Shown here: piece by piece, positions 26,014 to 35,659 of the stretch | Layout of the letters: each line of letters starts with the position of its first letter | Position numbering within the stretch: position 1 is the stretch's first letter | Assembly (NCBI RefSeq): GCF_026011715.1 | Contig: NZ_BRVM01000021.1 | Span: 1-61,920, forward strand | Reading direction: 5' to 3' | DNA length: 61,920 nt | Source of the DNA: Cytobacillus sp. NCCP-133 | Lineage (GTDB): Bacteria > Bacillota > Bacilli > Bacillales > Cytobacillaceae | The notes under the pieces: model-generated | The model's database searches: none | The model's input: the letters and a program-made list of their open reading frames with translations, nothing else | What the model was told of the DNA's origin: nothing | Made by a program: the position numbers and the translations under genes

Positions 26014-26970
26014 TTATCTCGTAACATCTTCCTGGCCGCCGTTCAGAAAGGACGCAAGATCAGTTCGGTTTGGCAGACCCTCTGCGTCGCCATTAACCAT
26101 GGTAACCATTGCTCCGATCGCGTTACCCCGCAGCACTGCTTCCTCAAGCTGCTTTCCATCCAGCAGTCCTGATAGCACACCAGCTGCAAATGCATCGCCT
26201 GCACCGACCGGATCGACTACCCGTTCAACTGTAAAGCCTGGAATTCTTGTCATTGAAACGGATGGAGAAGAAATCAGCGCTCCTTCTTTGCCCAGTTTCA
26301 TAATGACTGTTTCAATGCCAAGATCATGAAATCTTTCAACATATTCCTCAGGGGTACATGATCCGAATAAAAATTCAGCTTCAGAAAGTCCGGGAAGGAC
26401 CAGATCGCTTTCAGAGGCATATTTTTTTAATAACTGGCGAGCTTCTTCTTCCCCCCGCCAAATTTTCAAACGCAGATTCGGATCAAAAACAATTTTCTTT
26501 CCATTTCCCTTTGCTATACGGATTGCTTTTTCAAGCATTTCCCGGCATGTGGAACTGAGTGCTGGCGTAATACCTGTAATATGCAGATATTTAGCATCTG
26601 AAATGGACTCATCCTGCAGCCATTCTGCGTTCATTCTGCTGGCCGCCGAATCTTTTCTATAATAATAAACACGCGTATCATTCAAGCGCCTGAATTCTTT
26701 AAAAAATATGCCGGTCGGTGCACTTTGGTCACGTGTCACATAAGAAACATCCACCCCTTCACCGCGGATGAATGACAGCATCGCATCACCGAACTCATCC
26801 TCTCCAAGTCGGCTGATCCATCTTGAGCGATGGCCGAGCCGGCTCAATCCGATGGCCACATTGGACTCTGCCCCGCCAAATTTCATTGAAAAAGAATGGG
26901 CATGACGCAGCATGCCCTCTTCATTCGGTGTAAAAAGAGCCATCGTTTCCCCGATTGTTACAACATCCAT
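26014..26970 (-). CDS. kdgK: 2-keto-3-deoxygluconate-type sugar kinase (PfkB family)
   Basis: A 318-residue ribokinase-fold kinase. The substrate-side motif GGAESNVAIGLSRLG (about 33-47) and the C-terminal signature DPVGAGDAFAAGVLSGL with the catalytic Asp (about 256) identify the family. The neighbouring KDPG-type aldolase and a galactonate-type dehydratase imply phosphorylation of 2-keto-3-deoxygluconate or -galactonate at O6. It follows the FAH-type gene by 5 bp. Confidence 0.88.
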   Translation of the reverse strand: MDVVTIGETMALFTPNEEGMLRHAHSFSMKFGGAESNVAIGLSRLGHRSRWISRLGEDEFGDAMLSFIRGEGVDVSYVTRDQSAPTGIFFKEFRRLNDTRVYYYRKDSAASRMNAEWLQDESISDAKYLHITGITPALSSTCREMLEKAIRIAKGNGKKIVFDPNLRLKIWRGEEEARQLLKKYASESDLVLPGLSEAEFLFGSCTPEEYVERFHDLGIETVIMKLGKEGALISSPSVSMTRIPGFTVERVVDPVGAGDAFAAGVLSGLLDGKQLEEAVLRGNAIGAMVTMVNGDAEGLPNRTDLASFLNGGQEDVTR

Positions 26971-26975
26971 GTCTA

Positions 26976-27860
26976 TCAGCCCTCTTTCTTCTGTGAATCA
27001 CCTTTTACGTAATTGGATAATGTTCCGATGTTTTCAATGGTAATACTCATTTTATCACCATCTTTTAGCCACACCTTGGGATCCCGGCCCATGCCGACTC
27101 CAGGCGGTGTTCCTGTTGCAATTACATCCCCTGGTTTAAGTGTCATGGATTGCGACAGAAATGAAATGATCTGCGGAATGGTAAAGATTAAGTTACTTGT
27201 ATTGGAATCCTGCATGATTTCCCCATTTAGTTCGAGTGAGATTGATAGGTTGTGAGGATTTCCTGCTTCCTCTTTTGTCACGATCACAGGCCCTGTTGGT
27301 GCAAAGGTATCCGCTGTTTTTCCACGTGACCACTGCCCGTCTTTAAATTGCAAATCACGGGCGCTAATGTCATTCATGATTGTGTAGCCAAAAATATACT
27401 CGTTCGCTTCCTCTTCAGTTACCCGCTTTGCTTCCTTTCCTATGACAACAGCAAGCTCTGCCTCAAAATCAACCTCATTTGAATTAACGGGAATCTCTAC
27501 AGCATCATTGTGTCCAACAATGGCATTGGCATATTTTGAAAAGATCACCGGCGAGGCGGGCGGCTCCATTCCGGTTTCCCTGCAATGGTCAATATAATTC
27601 AACCCGACGCAAATGATTTTTTCAGGCGCAGGGATCGGCGGAAGGATTTTTATATCCGAGACCGGAAAAACAGCAGCCTCATTGACTTCCTGCCCAATTA
27701 GCTTTTCTGCAAGCGGCAGCAGTTCTTCGCTTTTCTCAATAAAGGTTCTTAAACACTGCGGAAATTGATTTCCGCCCAGCAAGGTTAAGCTGATGGCGCG
27801 CTCTCCTTGAACGACGCCAATATGCTTTTCTGATTGGATGGTAAAAGCAGCTAGCTTCAT
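26976..27860 (-). CDS. Fumarylacetoacetate hydrolase family protein (first of two)
   Basis: A 294-residue FAH-fold protein. ICVGLNYIDHCRETG (about 82-96), FEAELAVVIG (about 132-141; two metal-binding Glu) and IMNDISARDLQ (metal-binding Asp) mark the active site. The closest known activities are acylpyruvate or 2,4-diketo-3-deoxy-sugar-acid hydrolases, as in L-fucose and L-rhamnose oxidative pathways. The true substrate is open; the setting in a sugar-acid operon favours a diketo-deoxy acid. It reads into kdgK. Confidence 0.8.
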   Translation of the reverse strand: MKLAAFTIQSEKHIGVVQGERAISLTLLGGNQFPQCLRTFIEKSEELLPLAEKLIGQEVNEAAVFPVSDIKILPPIPAPEKIICVGLNYIDHCRETGMEPPASPVIFSKYANAIVGHNDAVEIPVNSNEVDFEAELAVVIGKEAKRVTEEEANEYIFGYTIMNDISARDLQFKDGQWSRGKTADTFAPTGPVIVTKEEAGNPHNLSISLELNGEIMQDSNTSNLIFTIPQIISFLSQSMTLKPGDVIATGTPPGVGMGRDPKVWLKDGDKMSITIENIGTLSNYVKGDSQKKEG

Positions 27861-27876
27861 CCGTATCTGTCCTTTC

Positions 27877-28032
27877 TTACGTTAGGGCATAAGGTGTTTT
27901 TTCACCTTTTAAAACCTGTACGATATTTTTGGCGGACCTTTGCCTTGAGTCCACCATAGCTTCCTCTAAAATGCCAGCGCTGAATAGTAAGAAATCCCTG
28001 GAACGAACAAGGCCCGCTTCAGGGATTGAACA
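27877..28032 (-). pseudogene. C-terminal remnant of a D-2-hydroxyacid dehydrogenase
   Basis: After the stop of the upstream gene the same frame continues to a TAA at 27877-27879 and encodes about 50 residues ending AGILEEAMVDSRQR then SAKNIVQVLKGEKTPYALT. This is the recognisable tail of NAD-dependent D-2-hydroxyacid dehydrogenases (the EEAM..AAxNVVxVLKGEKP pattern). No catalytic or NAD-binding part remains. It indicates deletion of a dehydrogenase gene that once belonged to the operon. Confidence 0.65.
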
Positions 28033-28980
28033 TTATTTGGCCAGCGCTTTTTCTGCTTTTGGAATTCCAAGCCCTTCGGCGCCAAGCTTTGAAGTAACCG
28101 CTTCCGGATAGTAGCGTTCAATCATTTGAATGCCAATGGAAGCGCGGCGGACACGTTCTTTAACTAATGAGATATTTGTGCTTTCCCATTGCTTTCCTGA
28201 AGGATATACATCCGGATGATTGCGAAGGCCGAATTTAATATAAACGGGAGCAAGCACCCGAATGATTTCCGGGATTTCGTAGTAGCGCAGGAATCCGCCG
28301 AAATTATCCGGAACCTCCACGTACAAGTCGATCGGAATATCAATCGCCTGACGAATTGCAGCAAGCTTTGCGAGCGGCAATGCGGAAGGTACATTATACG
28401 TATCGGCTCCAATATCCTGCATTAGTTTTACTGAAACGGGATTCGCAGAGCCCATTTGCACGGATACCTTTACAACAAAGTCTTCCGGAAGCTGTCCTTT
28501 TCTTTTCATTTCTTTTGATAAAAGAAGAAGCCCCTCATCAGCCACAAGTGCGCCTCTTAAGCCTAGTTGCGCACCGCGCTTTAAATCTTCCATGGCATAG
28601 ACAAGCTGATCCGCTCCTTCGTGGCGAAGCGCCTGTGACTTGCCGCCGGATGTAAACGGAGCAGCACTGATATCCCATGTGCCCCGCGGGCCTACGAATA
28701 AACTAAGCTCCATTCCCCGTTCCGCTGTCAGTTCACACATTTCTTTGATTTCCTCATCTGTTTGAAGCATAATGCCGCTTCCCTGGGAGACGCGGTGAAT
28801 TGTCAAGCCGAGGCGATCGATTTCTTCAAGCGTGGCCTTTAATGCTTCAGGGCCTTCAACACTCGGTATTTCAACACGGTATTGGGCACCGTCGGGGAAT
28901 CTTTTTGAGGAAGTGGGCAATTCTTGAAAATCACTGGATGGGTAGCCTAATTGCTCAAGCAATTCGCGGGATTCTTTCAT
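28033..28980 (-). CDS. U32 peptidase-like TIM-barrel protein of unknown function
   Basis: A 315-residue protein resembling proteins annotated as U32-family in sugar-acid clusters, though I see no peptidase motif. Visible features are YRVEIPSVEGPEALKA (about 33-48), a barrel-like alternation of strands and helices, GPRGTWDISAAPFTSGG (about 108-124) and NHPDVYPSGKQW near 262. It overlaps the DHDPS-family aldolase gene by 4 bp and so is translationally coupled to it, which implies a metabolic rather than proteolytic role. The reaction is unknown. Confidence 0.6.
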   Translation of the reverse strand: MKESRELLEQLGYPSSDFQELPTSSKRFPDGAQYRVEIPSVEGPEALKATLEEIDRLGLTIHRVSQGSGIMLQTDEEIKEMCELTAERGMELSLFVGPRGTWDISAAPFTSGGKSQALRHEGADQLVYAMEDLKRGAQLGLRGALVADEGLLLLSKEMKRKGQLPEDFVVKVSVQMGSANPVSVKLMQDIGADTYNVPSALPLAKLAAIRQAIDIPIDLYVEVPDNFGGFLRYYEIPEIIRVLAPVYIKFGLRNHPDVYPSGKQWESTNISLVKERVRRASIGIQMIERYYPEAVTSKLGAEGLGIPKAEKALAK

Positions 28981-29888
28981 AGTTGAACGCCTTCTTTCGT
29001 TTCAATTGTTTTTAATAGATTTTGAACCTTTTCACTCAGATCAGCAGGGTATGCATCAAACGGGACACGGTGCCCTGCTGCCGTATTAAACCAGCGCTGG
29101 TGAACAGCTTCTTTCATGGTTGTAAAAAATGTCGGACAATACGTGTACACATCCATCAGCTTGGAGATCTGCTGGTGATGCCGCTCGGCTTCAGCCAAAT
29201 CTCCTCTTTGATAAGATTCATATAAATCCACTGATGCTTCCGGAGCAAAAACGGCGCTGCCATTGATGCTTCCAGCGGCACCGATCATGAGTGCCGGAAG
29301 CATATGCTCATCAAATGCAGAGAAAACAAGGAAATCAGGACGGACTTTTTTCACCTCTGTGATCACTTGGCGAATGTGGCCAAAATCGCCGACGGTTTCT
29401 TTAATGCCTTCAATATTTGGATGATCTTCAGCCAATTTCACGATTAGCTCCACAGGCAAATTCTGCCCGGTTAATTGCGGAATATTATAAATGAATACTG
29501 GCAGCTCAGTATGGCTTGCAACCGCAGAATAAAAGCGGTAAAGCTGCTCATCTGAGAGCTTCCAATAGTACGGGCTGACTGCCAGTACACCATCGGCTCC
29601 CAATTCTTCTGCATAAGAAGTGAGTTCAAGGACTTCCTTGAGCGCCGTATGGCCCACGCCAACCATTACTTTTACACGTCCATGAATATGTTTGATCATT
29701 TCCCTTACATACAGTTTACGCTCTTCGATGGAAAGAGAAGAAAACTCGCCTGAGCTGCCCATCAGCAAAACGCCATGAATATTATGAGAAATCAGCTTAT
29801 CAAGATAACGTCTATTCAGTTCCAAATCCAAATTTCCCGCTTCATCAAATAAGGTGACGACCGGGGGAATGATTCCCTGAAAGCCCAT
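28977..29888 (-). CDS. DHDPS/NAL-superfamily aldolase or dehydratase (2-keto-3-deoxy acid aldolase candidate)
   Basis: A 303-residue class I enzyme. GSSGEFSSLS (about 45-54) is the pyruvate-binding loop, Tyr134 (IYNIPQ) and the Schiff-base Lys163 (IEGIKETVGD) are in place. Related proteins include YagE/YjhH (2-keto-3-deoxy-aldonate aldolases) and 5-keto-4-deoxyglucarate dehydratase. In this operon a non-phosphorylative aldolase of the galactonate or pentonate route is the most economical reading. ATG 29888 has GAGGAGGAG upstream; the longer frame lacks a site. Confidence 0.82.
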   Translation of the reverse strand: MGFQGIIPPVVTLFDEAGNLDLELNRRYLDKLISHNIHGVLLMGSSGEFSSLSIEERKLYVREMIKHIHGRVKVMVGVGHTALKEVLELTSYAEELGADGVLAVSPYYWKLSDEQLYRFYSAVASHTELPVFIYNIPQLTGQNLPVELIVKLAEDHPNIEGIKETVGDFGHIRQVITEVKKVRPDFLVFSAFDEHMLPALMIGAAGSINGSAVFAPEASVDLYESYQRGDLAEAERHHQQISKLMDVYTYCPTFFTTMKEAVHQRWFNTAAGHRVPFDAYPADLSEKVQNLLKTIETKEGVQL

Positions 29889-29904
29889 TAAGTTCTCCTC
29901 CTCT

Positions 29905-31053
29905 TTACCATTCGGCAATGCTGCCATCTTCATGGCGCCAGATAGGGTTTTTCCAGTTATGTCCTGCCTCTGCTGCCTCTTTCACTTTTTCTTCGTTAAT
30001 CTCAATCCCAAGGCCGGGCTGATCCGGAATGCTTACATAGCCATCTTCATAGGCGAATACTTCAGGATTATTAATATAATCAAGAATATCCATTCCCTGG
30101 TTATAGTGAATGCCTAGGCTTTGTTCCTGGATGATGAAATTAGGCGTAGAGGCATCCAAATGAACGGATGAAGCAAGCGTCATAGGTCCAAGCGGACAGT
30201 GAGGCGCAATTGACACATCATACGCTTCAGCCATGGCGGCAATTTTCTTTCCTTCCAGTATGCCGCCTGTGTGCGAAAGGTCAGGCTGGATAATATCCAC
30301 ATAGCCGTCCTGCAGAAGCTGCTTGAATCCCCAGCGCGTAAACATTCTTTCCCCGGTAGCAATCGGGCAGCTAGTGTGCAGTGCAATTTCGCGCAGCGCT
30401 TCATTGTTTTCCGGGAGCACCGGCTCCTCGATGAACATCGGACGATAAGGCTCCAGCTCTTTCACAAGCGCTTTGGCCATGGTTTTATGTACCCGGCCAT
30501 GAAAATCAACGCCAATGCCAAAGTCCTTTCCGAGCACCTCGCGTATGGAGGCAACACGTTCAATGACCGCTTCCACCTTGGAAAAGCTATCTATGTAGTT
30601 CATTTCCTCGGTAGCATTCATTTTAATCGCCTGGAAGCCTTGTTCCTTCTTTTCTTTTGCAGCTGCAGCAACATCGTCCGGCCGGTCTCCTCCAATCCAT
30701 GTATACACTTTAATTTTCTGGCGCGCTTTGCCGCCAAGCATTTCATAGACTGGTATATTGTAATACTTGCCTTTAATATCCCAGAGGGCCTGCTCAATGC
30801 CTGAGATCGCACTCATCAGAATCGGGCCTCCCCGGTAAAAACCGCCCCGATACAGGGTTTGCCATATATCTTCGATGTCATTCGGATTACGGCCAATGAT
30901 ATAGTCTGATAGTTCATTAACCGCTGCTTTCACTGTTTCTGCCCGCCCTTCAACAACGGGCTCTCCCCAGCCGGAAATGCCTTCGTCTGTATCAATCTTT
31001 AAAAACAGCCACCGCGGCGGAACTTTATATAATGAAAGTTTCGTAATTTTCAT
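29905..31053 (-). CDS. dgoD: D-galactonate dehydratase (enolase superfamily)
   Basis: A 382-residue protein of the same length as Escherichia coli DgoD and alike throughout: [20 protein letters not shown] at the start, [30 protein letters not shown] (metal Asp and catalytic His), FIEEPV and ATGERMF (metal Glu residues), APHCPLGP (catalytic His) and a C-terminal [14 protein letters not shown]. It dehydrates D-galactonate to 2-keto-3-deoxygalactonate. Start ATG 31053 with GAGGTG upstream. It supplies the substrate for the neighbouring kinase and aldolases. Confidence 0.92.
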   Translation of the reverse strand: MKITKLSLYKVPPRWLFLKIDTDEGISGWGEPVVEGRAETVKAAVNELSDYIIGRNPNDIEDIWQTLYRGGFYRGGPILMSAISGIEQALWDIKGKYYNIPVYEMLGGKARQKIKVYTWIGGDRPDDVAAAAKEKKEQGFQAIKMNATEEMNYIDSFSKVEAVIERVASIREVLGKDFGIGVDFHGRVHKTMAKALVKELEPYRPMFIEEPVLPENNEALREIALHTSCPIATGERMFTRWGFKQLLQDGYVDIIQPDLSHTGGILEGKKIAAMAEAYDVSIAPHCPLGPMTLASSVHLDASTPNFIIQEQSLGIHYNQGMDILDYINNPEVFAYEDGYVSIPDQPGLGIEINEEKVKEAAEAGHNWKNPIWRHEDGSIAEW

Positions 31054-31080
31054 ATGGGCACCTCGCAATATTTTTATAGA

Positions 31081-31114
31081 AAGGAGATTTCTCTGCTTGA
31101 AATCTCCTTTTTTG
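31081..31114. terminator. Strong stem-loop between the dehydrogenase and dgoD
   Basis: AAGGAGATTTC/GAAATCTCCTT stem. The T run is stronger on the plus strand than on the minus strand used by the genes, so it may reduce rather than stop read-through from the dehydrogenase into dgoD. Confidence 0.6.
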
Positions 31115-31171
31115 GTTGAATGATTTTTAGGGTTAAATAATTCTGCTGCTCAATCGATTTGTGCTTACTTT

Positions 31172-32638
31172 TTATGACCCTTTGATGAAAACTGTTTTAA
31201 TAGCTGTATAGAACTCTTTCGCTGCTTCGCCCTGTTCACGCGAACCTGTGCTTGAAGCTTTCATGCCGCCGAATGGCGCCTGAAGCTCTACACCCGCGCT
31301 CTCCGCATTAACACGGACAAGGCCTGCTTCGATTTCATCGATGAATTCCAGGATGGAGCTGATATCGGACGTAAAGATGGATGCGCTCAGCCCATATTTC
31401 GTATTGTTTGCCAAGTCAATGGCTTCCTCCAGGTCAACGGCACGAATAAGGGCTATGACCGGCCCAAAGATTTCTTCCTGGGCAATCGTCATATCAGGTG
31501 TTACTTCTTCAAATATGGCCGGTTTAACGAAGAAGCCATTATCATATTCCCCGCCTGTCAGCACTTCGCCGCCATGAACCAGTCTGGCACCTTCGTTTTT
31601 CCCGATTTCAATGTACTTGTTAAACGTGTTGAATTGGCTTTCGCTTGCACATGGCCCCATCCAGATGCCCTCTTTAAGGCCATTTCCGACGGTGATTTTT
31701 TCTGAGGCTTCGATTAGCTTTTGCTTAAATTCGGAATAGACTTCAGCTTCTACAATTACGCGGCTTGAAGCCGTGCATTTTTGTCCGGAAGAACGGAATC
31801 CTCCGCTGATGACGGCTTCTACCGCCTGATCAAGGTTTGCATTTTTCGTCACGATCACCGGGTTTTTCCCGCCCATTTCAAGCTGGAACTTGATGCCTCG
31901 AGCAGCAGCCGCTTTCGCTACACCTTGGCCGACACTTTCTGATCCGGTAAAGGTAATGGCGTTCAATTTTGGATGGTCGATCAATCCCTGGCCGATAACA
32001 GAGCCTGAACCCGTTACAAAGTTGAATACACCTTCTGGAAAGCCGGCTTCTGCAAAGCATTCAGCCACTTTTGCAGCTGTGACAGCCGCTTCACTGGCAG
32101 GCTTGAATACGACTGTATTTCCGTACACAAGTGCAGGAGCAATTTTCCAGATAGGGATGGCAACCGGGAAGTTCCAAGGAGTGATGACACCTACAACTCC
32201 AAGGGGAGCACGCTTGGTCAACATGAGGGCATCTTTATCTGTTGACGGAATCACGTCTCCGTCTTTGCGCATTCCTTCTCCTGCATAATAACGGAGGATT
32301 GCGATTCCCCGGGCAGTTTCCCCTTTGGCTTCCGGAAGGGTTTTTCCCATTTCCATTGTCATGCTTTCAGCAATTTCATCCAGCCTTGATTCGAGGATGT
32401 TAGCTGTTTGGAACAAGATCTGGCCTCTTGCTGCCTGGCCAAGCTTGCGCCATGCTTTCTTCGCATTGAACGCCGCCTCGACAGCCTGATTCAGCTCTTC
32501 CTCAGTGGATTTTTGCACATAGCCGACCGCTTCCTTCGTAGCCGGGTTAATGCTTTCAATGACTTTCCCGGATGCGGATGCTATCCATTCGTTATTAATA
32601 AAGTTGCTGTATGTTTTTGTTTCGATTGCAGCTTTCAT
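31172..32638 (-). CDS. 2-oxoglutarate semialdehyde dehydrogenase-like aldehyde dehydrogenase
   Basis: A 488-residue NAD(P)-dependent aldehyde dehydrogenase. [13 protein letters not shown] (about 152-164), [18 protein letters not shown] (general base Glu about 258) and [11 protein letters not shown] (catalytic Cys about 292) are intact. It resembles the ketoglutaric semialdehyde dehydrogenases of glucarate and pentonate pathways (B. subtilis YcbD type). With the KDA-dehydratase-like protein nearby it would finish a Weimberg-type route to 2-oxoglutarate. Confidence 0.87.
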   Translation of the reverse strand: MKAAIETKTYSNFINNEWIASASGKVIESINPATKEAVGYVQKSTEEELNQAVEAAFNAKKAWRKLGQAARGQILFQTANILESRLDEIAESMTMEMGKTLPEAKGETARGIAILRYYAGEGMRKDGDVIPSTDKDALMLTKRAPLGVVGVITPWNFPVAIPIWKIAPALVYGNTVVFKPASEAAVTAAKVAECFAEAGFPEGVFNFVTGSGSVIGQGLIDHPKLNAITFTGSESVGQGVAKAAAARGIKFQLEMGGKNPVIVTKNANLDQAVEAVISGGFRSSGQKCTASSRVIVEAEVYSEFKQKLIEASEKITVGNGLKEGIWMGPCASESQFNTFNKYIEIGKNEGARLVHGGEVLTGGEYDNGFFVKPAIFEEVTPDMTIAQEEIFGPVIALIRAVDLEEAIDLANNTKYGLSASIFTSDISSILEFIDEIEAGLVRVNAESAGVELQAPFGGMKASSTGSREQGEAAKEFYTAIKTVFIKGS

Positions 32639-33082
32639 GTTTTAACCTCTCCCTTTTTGTTGATTTTTGCTTAAAGTGCTCAGCCGCCCGCGGGCGTTCA
32701 GAGATCCTTGGTGCGGATGCTGAATAATTTTGCAAAACAAGCATTTGGCCGATAAAGCTAGCTGTTTGGCCGATAACTGGCCGTTTTTGGCCGATAACTG
32801 GCCGTTTTTGGCCGATAAAATCATGAATTTGGCCGGTAAACCAAATTTGAGTAGCTGCAGAATACCGTTTGGCCGGTAAATCCGGTAGTTTGGCCGGTAA
32901 ATCCGGTAGTTTGGCCGGTATTTTTTAATTTTGGCCGGTAAATGCTCTAGTTTGGCCGGTATTTTTTCTAAAAATGGCCGGTAAATGTTATTCGGCCCGC
33001 TAGTCCGGGTCCGAAAATATCCTGAATTCAGGAAAATTAACCGTTATTCTCTAATTTCATTCGGTAAATGCAGATCCTTTTA
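32639..33082. other. Intergenic gap filled by a periodic repeat array
   Basis: The 444 bp between the dehydrogenase start and the UxaA-type stop contain the array described separately and no gene. A minus-strand frame through it is made only of repeats. Confidence 0.6.
32744..32990. repeat. 21-bp periodic array, core TTGGCCGRTAA
   Basis: Core starts at 32744, 32765, 32786, 32807, 32829, 32869, 32890, 32911, 32931, 32952 and 32974: steps of 20-22 bp apart from one double step. The first four units read TTGGCCGATAA and the rest TTGGCCGGTAA or TTGGCCGGTAT; inter-core sequence varies. Confidence 0.9.
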
Positions 33083-34264
33083 TTAAAATGTTGGGCCAAT
33101 ACGCCAAATGCCGAAGTCGTGCTGCTTCAATATTTCAGCTTTTGTCAATTTGCCATTTGCTACAGCCTGGATTTCTTTCATGATGCGCCCGCCGACTTCT
33201 CCGACCGTTTCTTTGCCGTCCACGATCGTTCCGGCATCAAGATCCATGTTTTCGTTCATGCGTTCAAACATTGGGGTATTTGTTGAGATTTTAATAACCG
33301 GGGCAATCGGCGATCCGGTTGGTGTGCCTCGCCCGCTGGTGAAAAGGACGATCTGCGCTCCGCCCGCAACCATGCCCGTCAGCTGCTCAATATCATGACC
33401 CGGGGTATCCATCCAAACCAGTCCTTTTTTGGTCGGTCTCTGTGCATAATCGATTACTTCTTCTAAACGTGATGTACCTGACTTCGTTGCCGCCCCAAGC
33501 GACTTTTCTTCGAGAGAGCTAAGACCGCCTTCAATGTTGCCCGGACTTGGATTGCCGGTACGGATGTCAACACCCATTTGGATCGAGCGGTTTTCCATCA
33601 TTTTGATGACCGCATAGGCTTTTTTGGCGACCGAGTCATGAGCTGCACGGTTGGCCAACAAATGTTCTGCCCCAATTAACTCGGTTGTTTCAGCTAAAAT
33701 GGCTGTACCGCCCTGTTCAACAAGCATGTCGCTTGTGCGCCCAACAGCCGGGTTTGCCGAAAGGCCGGAGCATGCATCGGAACCCCCGCATTCCGTACCG
33801 ACGATTAATTCGCTGAAATCGCATAGCTCCCGCTGTACCATGGAAGCATCCTGAACCATTTTTACCGCTATTTTTGCCACCTCGGCAATCGTTTGAAGCG
33901 TGCCGCCATGTTCTTGAATCGATACAGTTTGCACCGGCTTGCCGCATTTGGCAATTTCATCGCCAATGCGGTGGGCCTGATGGGTTTCACAGCCAAGGCC
34001 GAGAACGATCACACCGTAAACATTGGGATTCATCCCCATTCCGGCATAGGTTCTTGCCGTCTGGTCATAATCAGTTCCGACCTGGGCACAGCCATGCTGA
34101 TGGATGAATGTAACCGTTCCGCTGACAAGCTCTGTCACCCGCTGGGCCGTTTGCGTAGCACAGGTAATCGTTGGCAGAATGAGCACGTGATTTCTTACCC
34201 CTACGCGGCCATCCGAACGGCGGTAACCCCAAAACTGAAGTTTTTCATTAAACAACCTTGTCAC
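33083..34264 (-). CDS. UxaA-family altronate/galactarate dehydratase, large domain
   Basis: A 393-residue protein matching the large (C-terminal) part of UxaA/GarD dehydratases: GYRRSDGRVGVRNHVLILPT at the start, a HGCAQVGTD segment (about 65-73), GLGCETHQ (about 96), GTECGGSDACSGLSANPA (about 166-183) and a Gly-rich TSGRGTPTGSPIAPVIK near 315. It dehydrates sugar acids such as altronate. Start GTG 34264, which overlaps the small-subunit gene by 17 bp. The enzyme is therefore a two-subunit version of what is one chain in E. coli UxaA. Confidence 0.85.
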   Translation of the reverse strand: MTRLFNEKLQFWGYRRSDGRVGVRNHVLILPTITCATQTAQRVTELVSGTVTFIHQHGCAQVGTDYDQTARTYAGMGMNPNVYGVIVLGLGCETHQAHRIGDEIAKCGKPVQTVSIQEHGGTLQTIAEVAKIAVKMVQDASMVQRELCDFSELIVGTECGGSDACSGLSANPAVGRTSDMLVEQGGTAILAETTELIGAEHLLANRAAHDSVAKKAYAVIKMMENRSIQMGVDIRTGNPSPGNIEGGLSSLEEKSLGAATKSGTSRLEEVIDYAQRPTKKGLVWMDTPGHDIEQLTGMVAGGAQIVLFTSGRGTPTGSPIAPVIKISTNTPMFERMNENMDLDAGTIVDGKETVGEVGGRIMKEIQAVANGKLTKAEILKQHDFGIWRIGPTF

Positions 34265-34544
34265 CCCTTCCTCTTTTGCCTTCCAGATTATGAACATGCA
34301 CATGTTCCCCGACATCTATTGGGACAACTGCTGCCCCAATCACCTCTCCATACTTAATAATGTCATCCCCCTGGGGAATTGCCCGGACTGCAAATTTATG
34401 GCCAAAGCGGATTGGTTCTAGAATTTTGACACAAATTTCTCTTTCCTCTGCTTTCACAGTCACTTGCGCACCCGCAGGAATATCCGACAAAGCCATAGCC
34501 ACACTATCTTTTTCGTTTAAAAAAAGTGTCTTGTACTCACTCAT
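34248..34544 (-). CDS. SAF-domain small subunit of the UxaA-type dehydratase
   Basis: A 98-residue SAF-domain protein (DIPAGAQVTV, IRFGHKFAVRAIPQGDDIIKYGEVIG), equal to the N-terminal part of E. coli UxaA. It carries HVHVHNLEGKRG near the end, the usual junction to the large domain. The start ATG 34544 uses a site that overlaps the stop codon of the FAH-type gene upstream. It pairs with the large subunit that overlaps its 3-prime end. Confidence 0.88.
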   Translation of the reverse strand: MSEYKTLFLNEKDSVAMALSDIPAGAQVTVKAEEREICVKILEPIRFGHKFAVRAIPQGDDIIKYGEVIGAAVVPIDVGEHVHVHNLEGKRGRGDKVV

Positions 34545-34548
34545 TTCC

Positions 34549-35445
34549 TCACCCCTTAGCGGCTTGCCCCGCTTTTTCACTTTGGACAACCGGGTTATTC
34601 AGGATGCCGATGCCAGGAATTTCAATTTCAATCCGGTCATTTTCGGCTAATGTAAAATCATTCGGCGGCACGACGCATGTTCCTGTCAGAAGGATCGTTC
34701 CGTCAAAAATTTGATTATCAAGCAACAGGTAATGGACAAGCTCCTCAAGCGTGCGCTTCAGCTGATTGACTTGTGCATCCCCATAGAAGACAAGCTTCTC
34801 ATCACGATAGATGCGGCAAATAATCTGAAATTCATAAGGGTCTGATACAGCGTCTGCCAATACGATAGAAGGCCCGATGGAGCAGGAGTTTTTCCAGACC
34901 TTCGCCTGAGGAAGATACAGCGGATTCTCCCCTTCAATATCACGGCAGCTCATGTCGTTTCCGGCCGTGTAGCCCAGCACATTGCCTTCTTTATCAATAA
35001 CTACCCCAAGCTCCGGTTCTGGAATTTGCCAGCTGGAATCGGAACGGAGATAAATAGGATCATTCGGCCCGGCCGTTCTTGCAGCTGTTGATTTGAAGAA
35101 GATTTCAGGACGTACGGCGTCATAGACTTTGTCATAAAACGTTTCCCTGTCAAGCTTCCCTTGTGTAGCTTCATAGTTCCGCGCTTCCCGGCTTTTTTTG
35201 TATGTCACGCCTGCAGCCCATACTTCAGGAGCATCGATAGGGGTGGTTAACTGCAGGCCTTCCAGCGGCTGAGTTTCTGCTTCCGCCGCAATTTGTTTTA
35301 CAATATCAAACGCTGTTCTGTTATCTTCGCGTGCCTTGGCAATCAACGACATAAAATCGCTAAAGGGAAGGTCAGCTACTGCATTCTCCTTGGTGACAGC
35401 GGCAAGTTGTTTTTTATTTTCTTGTAGGTAGCGGATAATTCTCAT
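34549..35445 (-). CDS. 2-keto-3-deoxy-pentonate dehydratase-like FAH-fold protein
   Basis: A 298-residue FAH-fold protein distinct from the one at 26976. DAPEVWAAGVTYKKSREAR (about 72-90), PEIFFKSTAARTAGP (about 113-127), IPEPELGVVID and GNDMSCRDIEGENPLYLPQAK (about 163-183) match the archaeal/bacterial 2-keto-3-deoxy-D-arabinonate dehydratase type that makes 2-oxoglutarate semialdehyde. AGGAGG lies seven bases upstream of ATG 35445; the longer frame is ignored. Its product would feed the dehydrogenase at 31172. Confidence 0.82.
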   Translation of the reverse strand: MRIIRYLQENKKQLAAVTKENAVADLPFSDFMSLIAKAREDNRTAFDIVKQIAAEAETQPLEGLQLTTPIDAPEVWAAGVTYKKSREARNYEATQGKLDRETFYDKVYDAVRPEIFFKSTAARTAGPNDPIYLRSDSSWQIPEPELGVVIDKEGNVLGYTAGNDMSCRDIEGENPLYLPQAKVWKNSCSIGPSIVLADAVSDPYEFQIICRIYRDEKLVFYGDAQVNQLKRTLEELVHYLLLDNQIFDGTILLTGTCVVPPNDFTLAENDRIEIEIPGIGILNNPVVQSEKAGQAAKG

Positions 35446-35659
35446 CCTTATTCCTCCTGAATGACTATTTATAAATTCATTAAAATTTTTCATTAATTTT
35501 CCACACACGGCTGATTAGAATGGAAGGAGCAAGTTCTGTGTGATCATATGAGAATGAGAATCAGAAGGAGACCCCTCACACGCCATGTGCCATGAAGCTC
35601 CTAGCCGACCATTGAAAGCCATTTTTATAAGTGAAAATCAACAGCCAAGTTCAAAAGAG

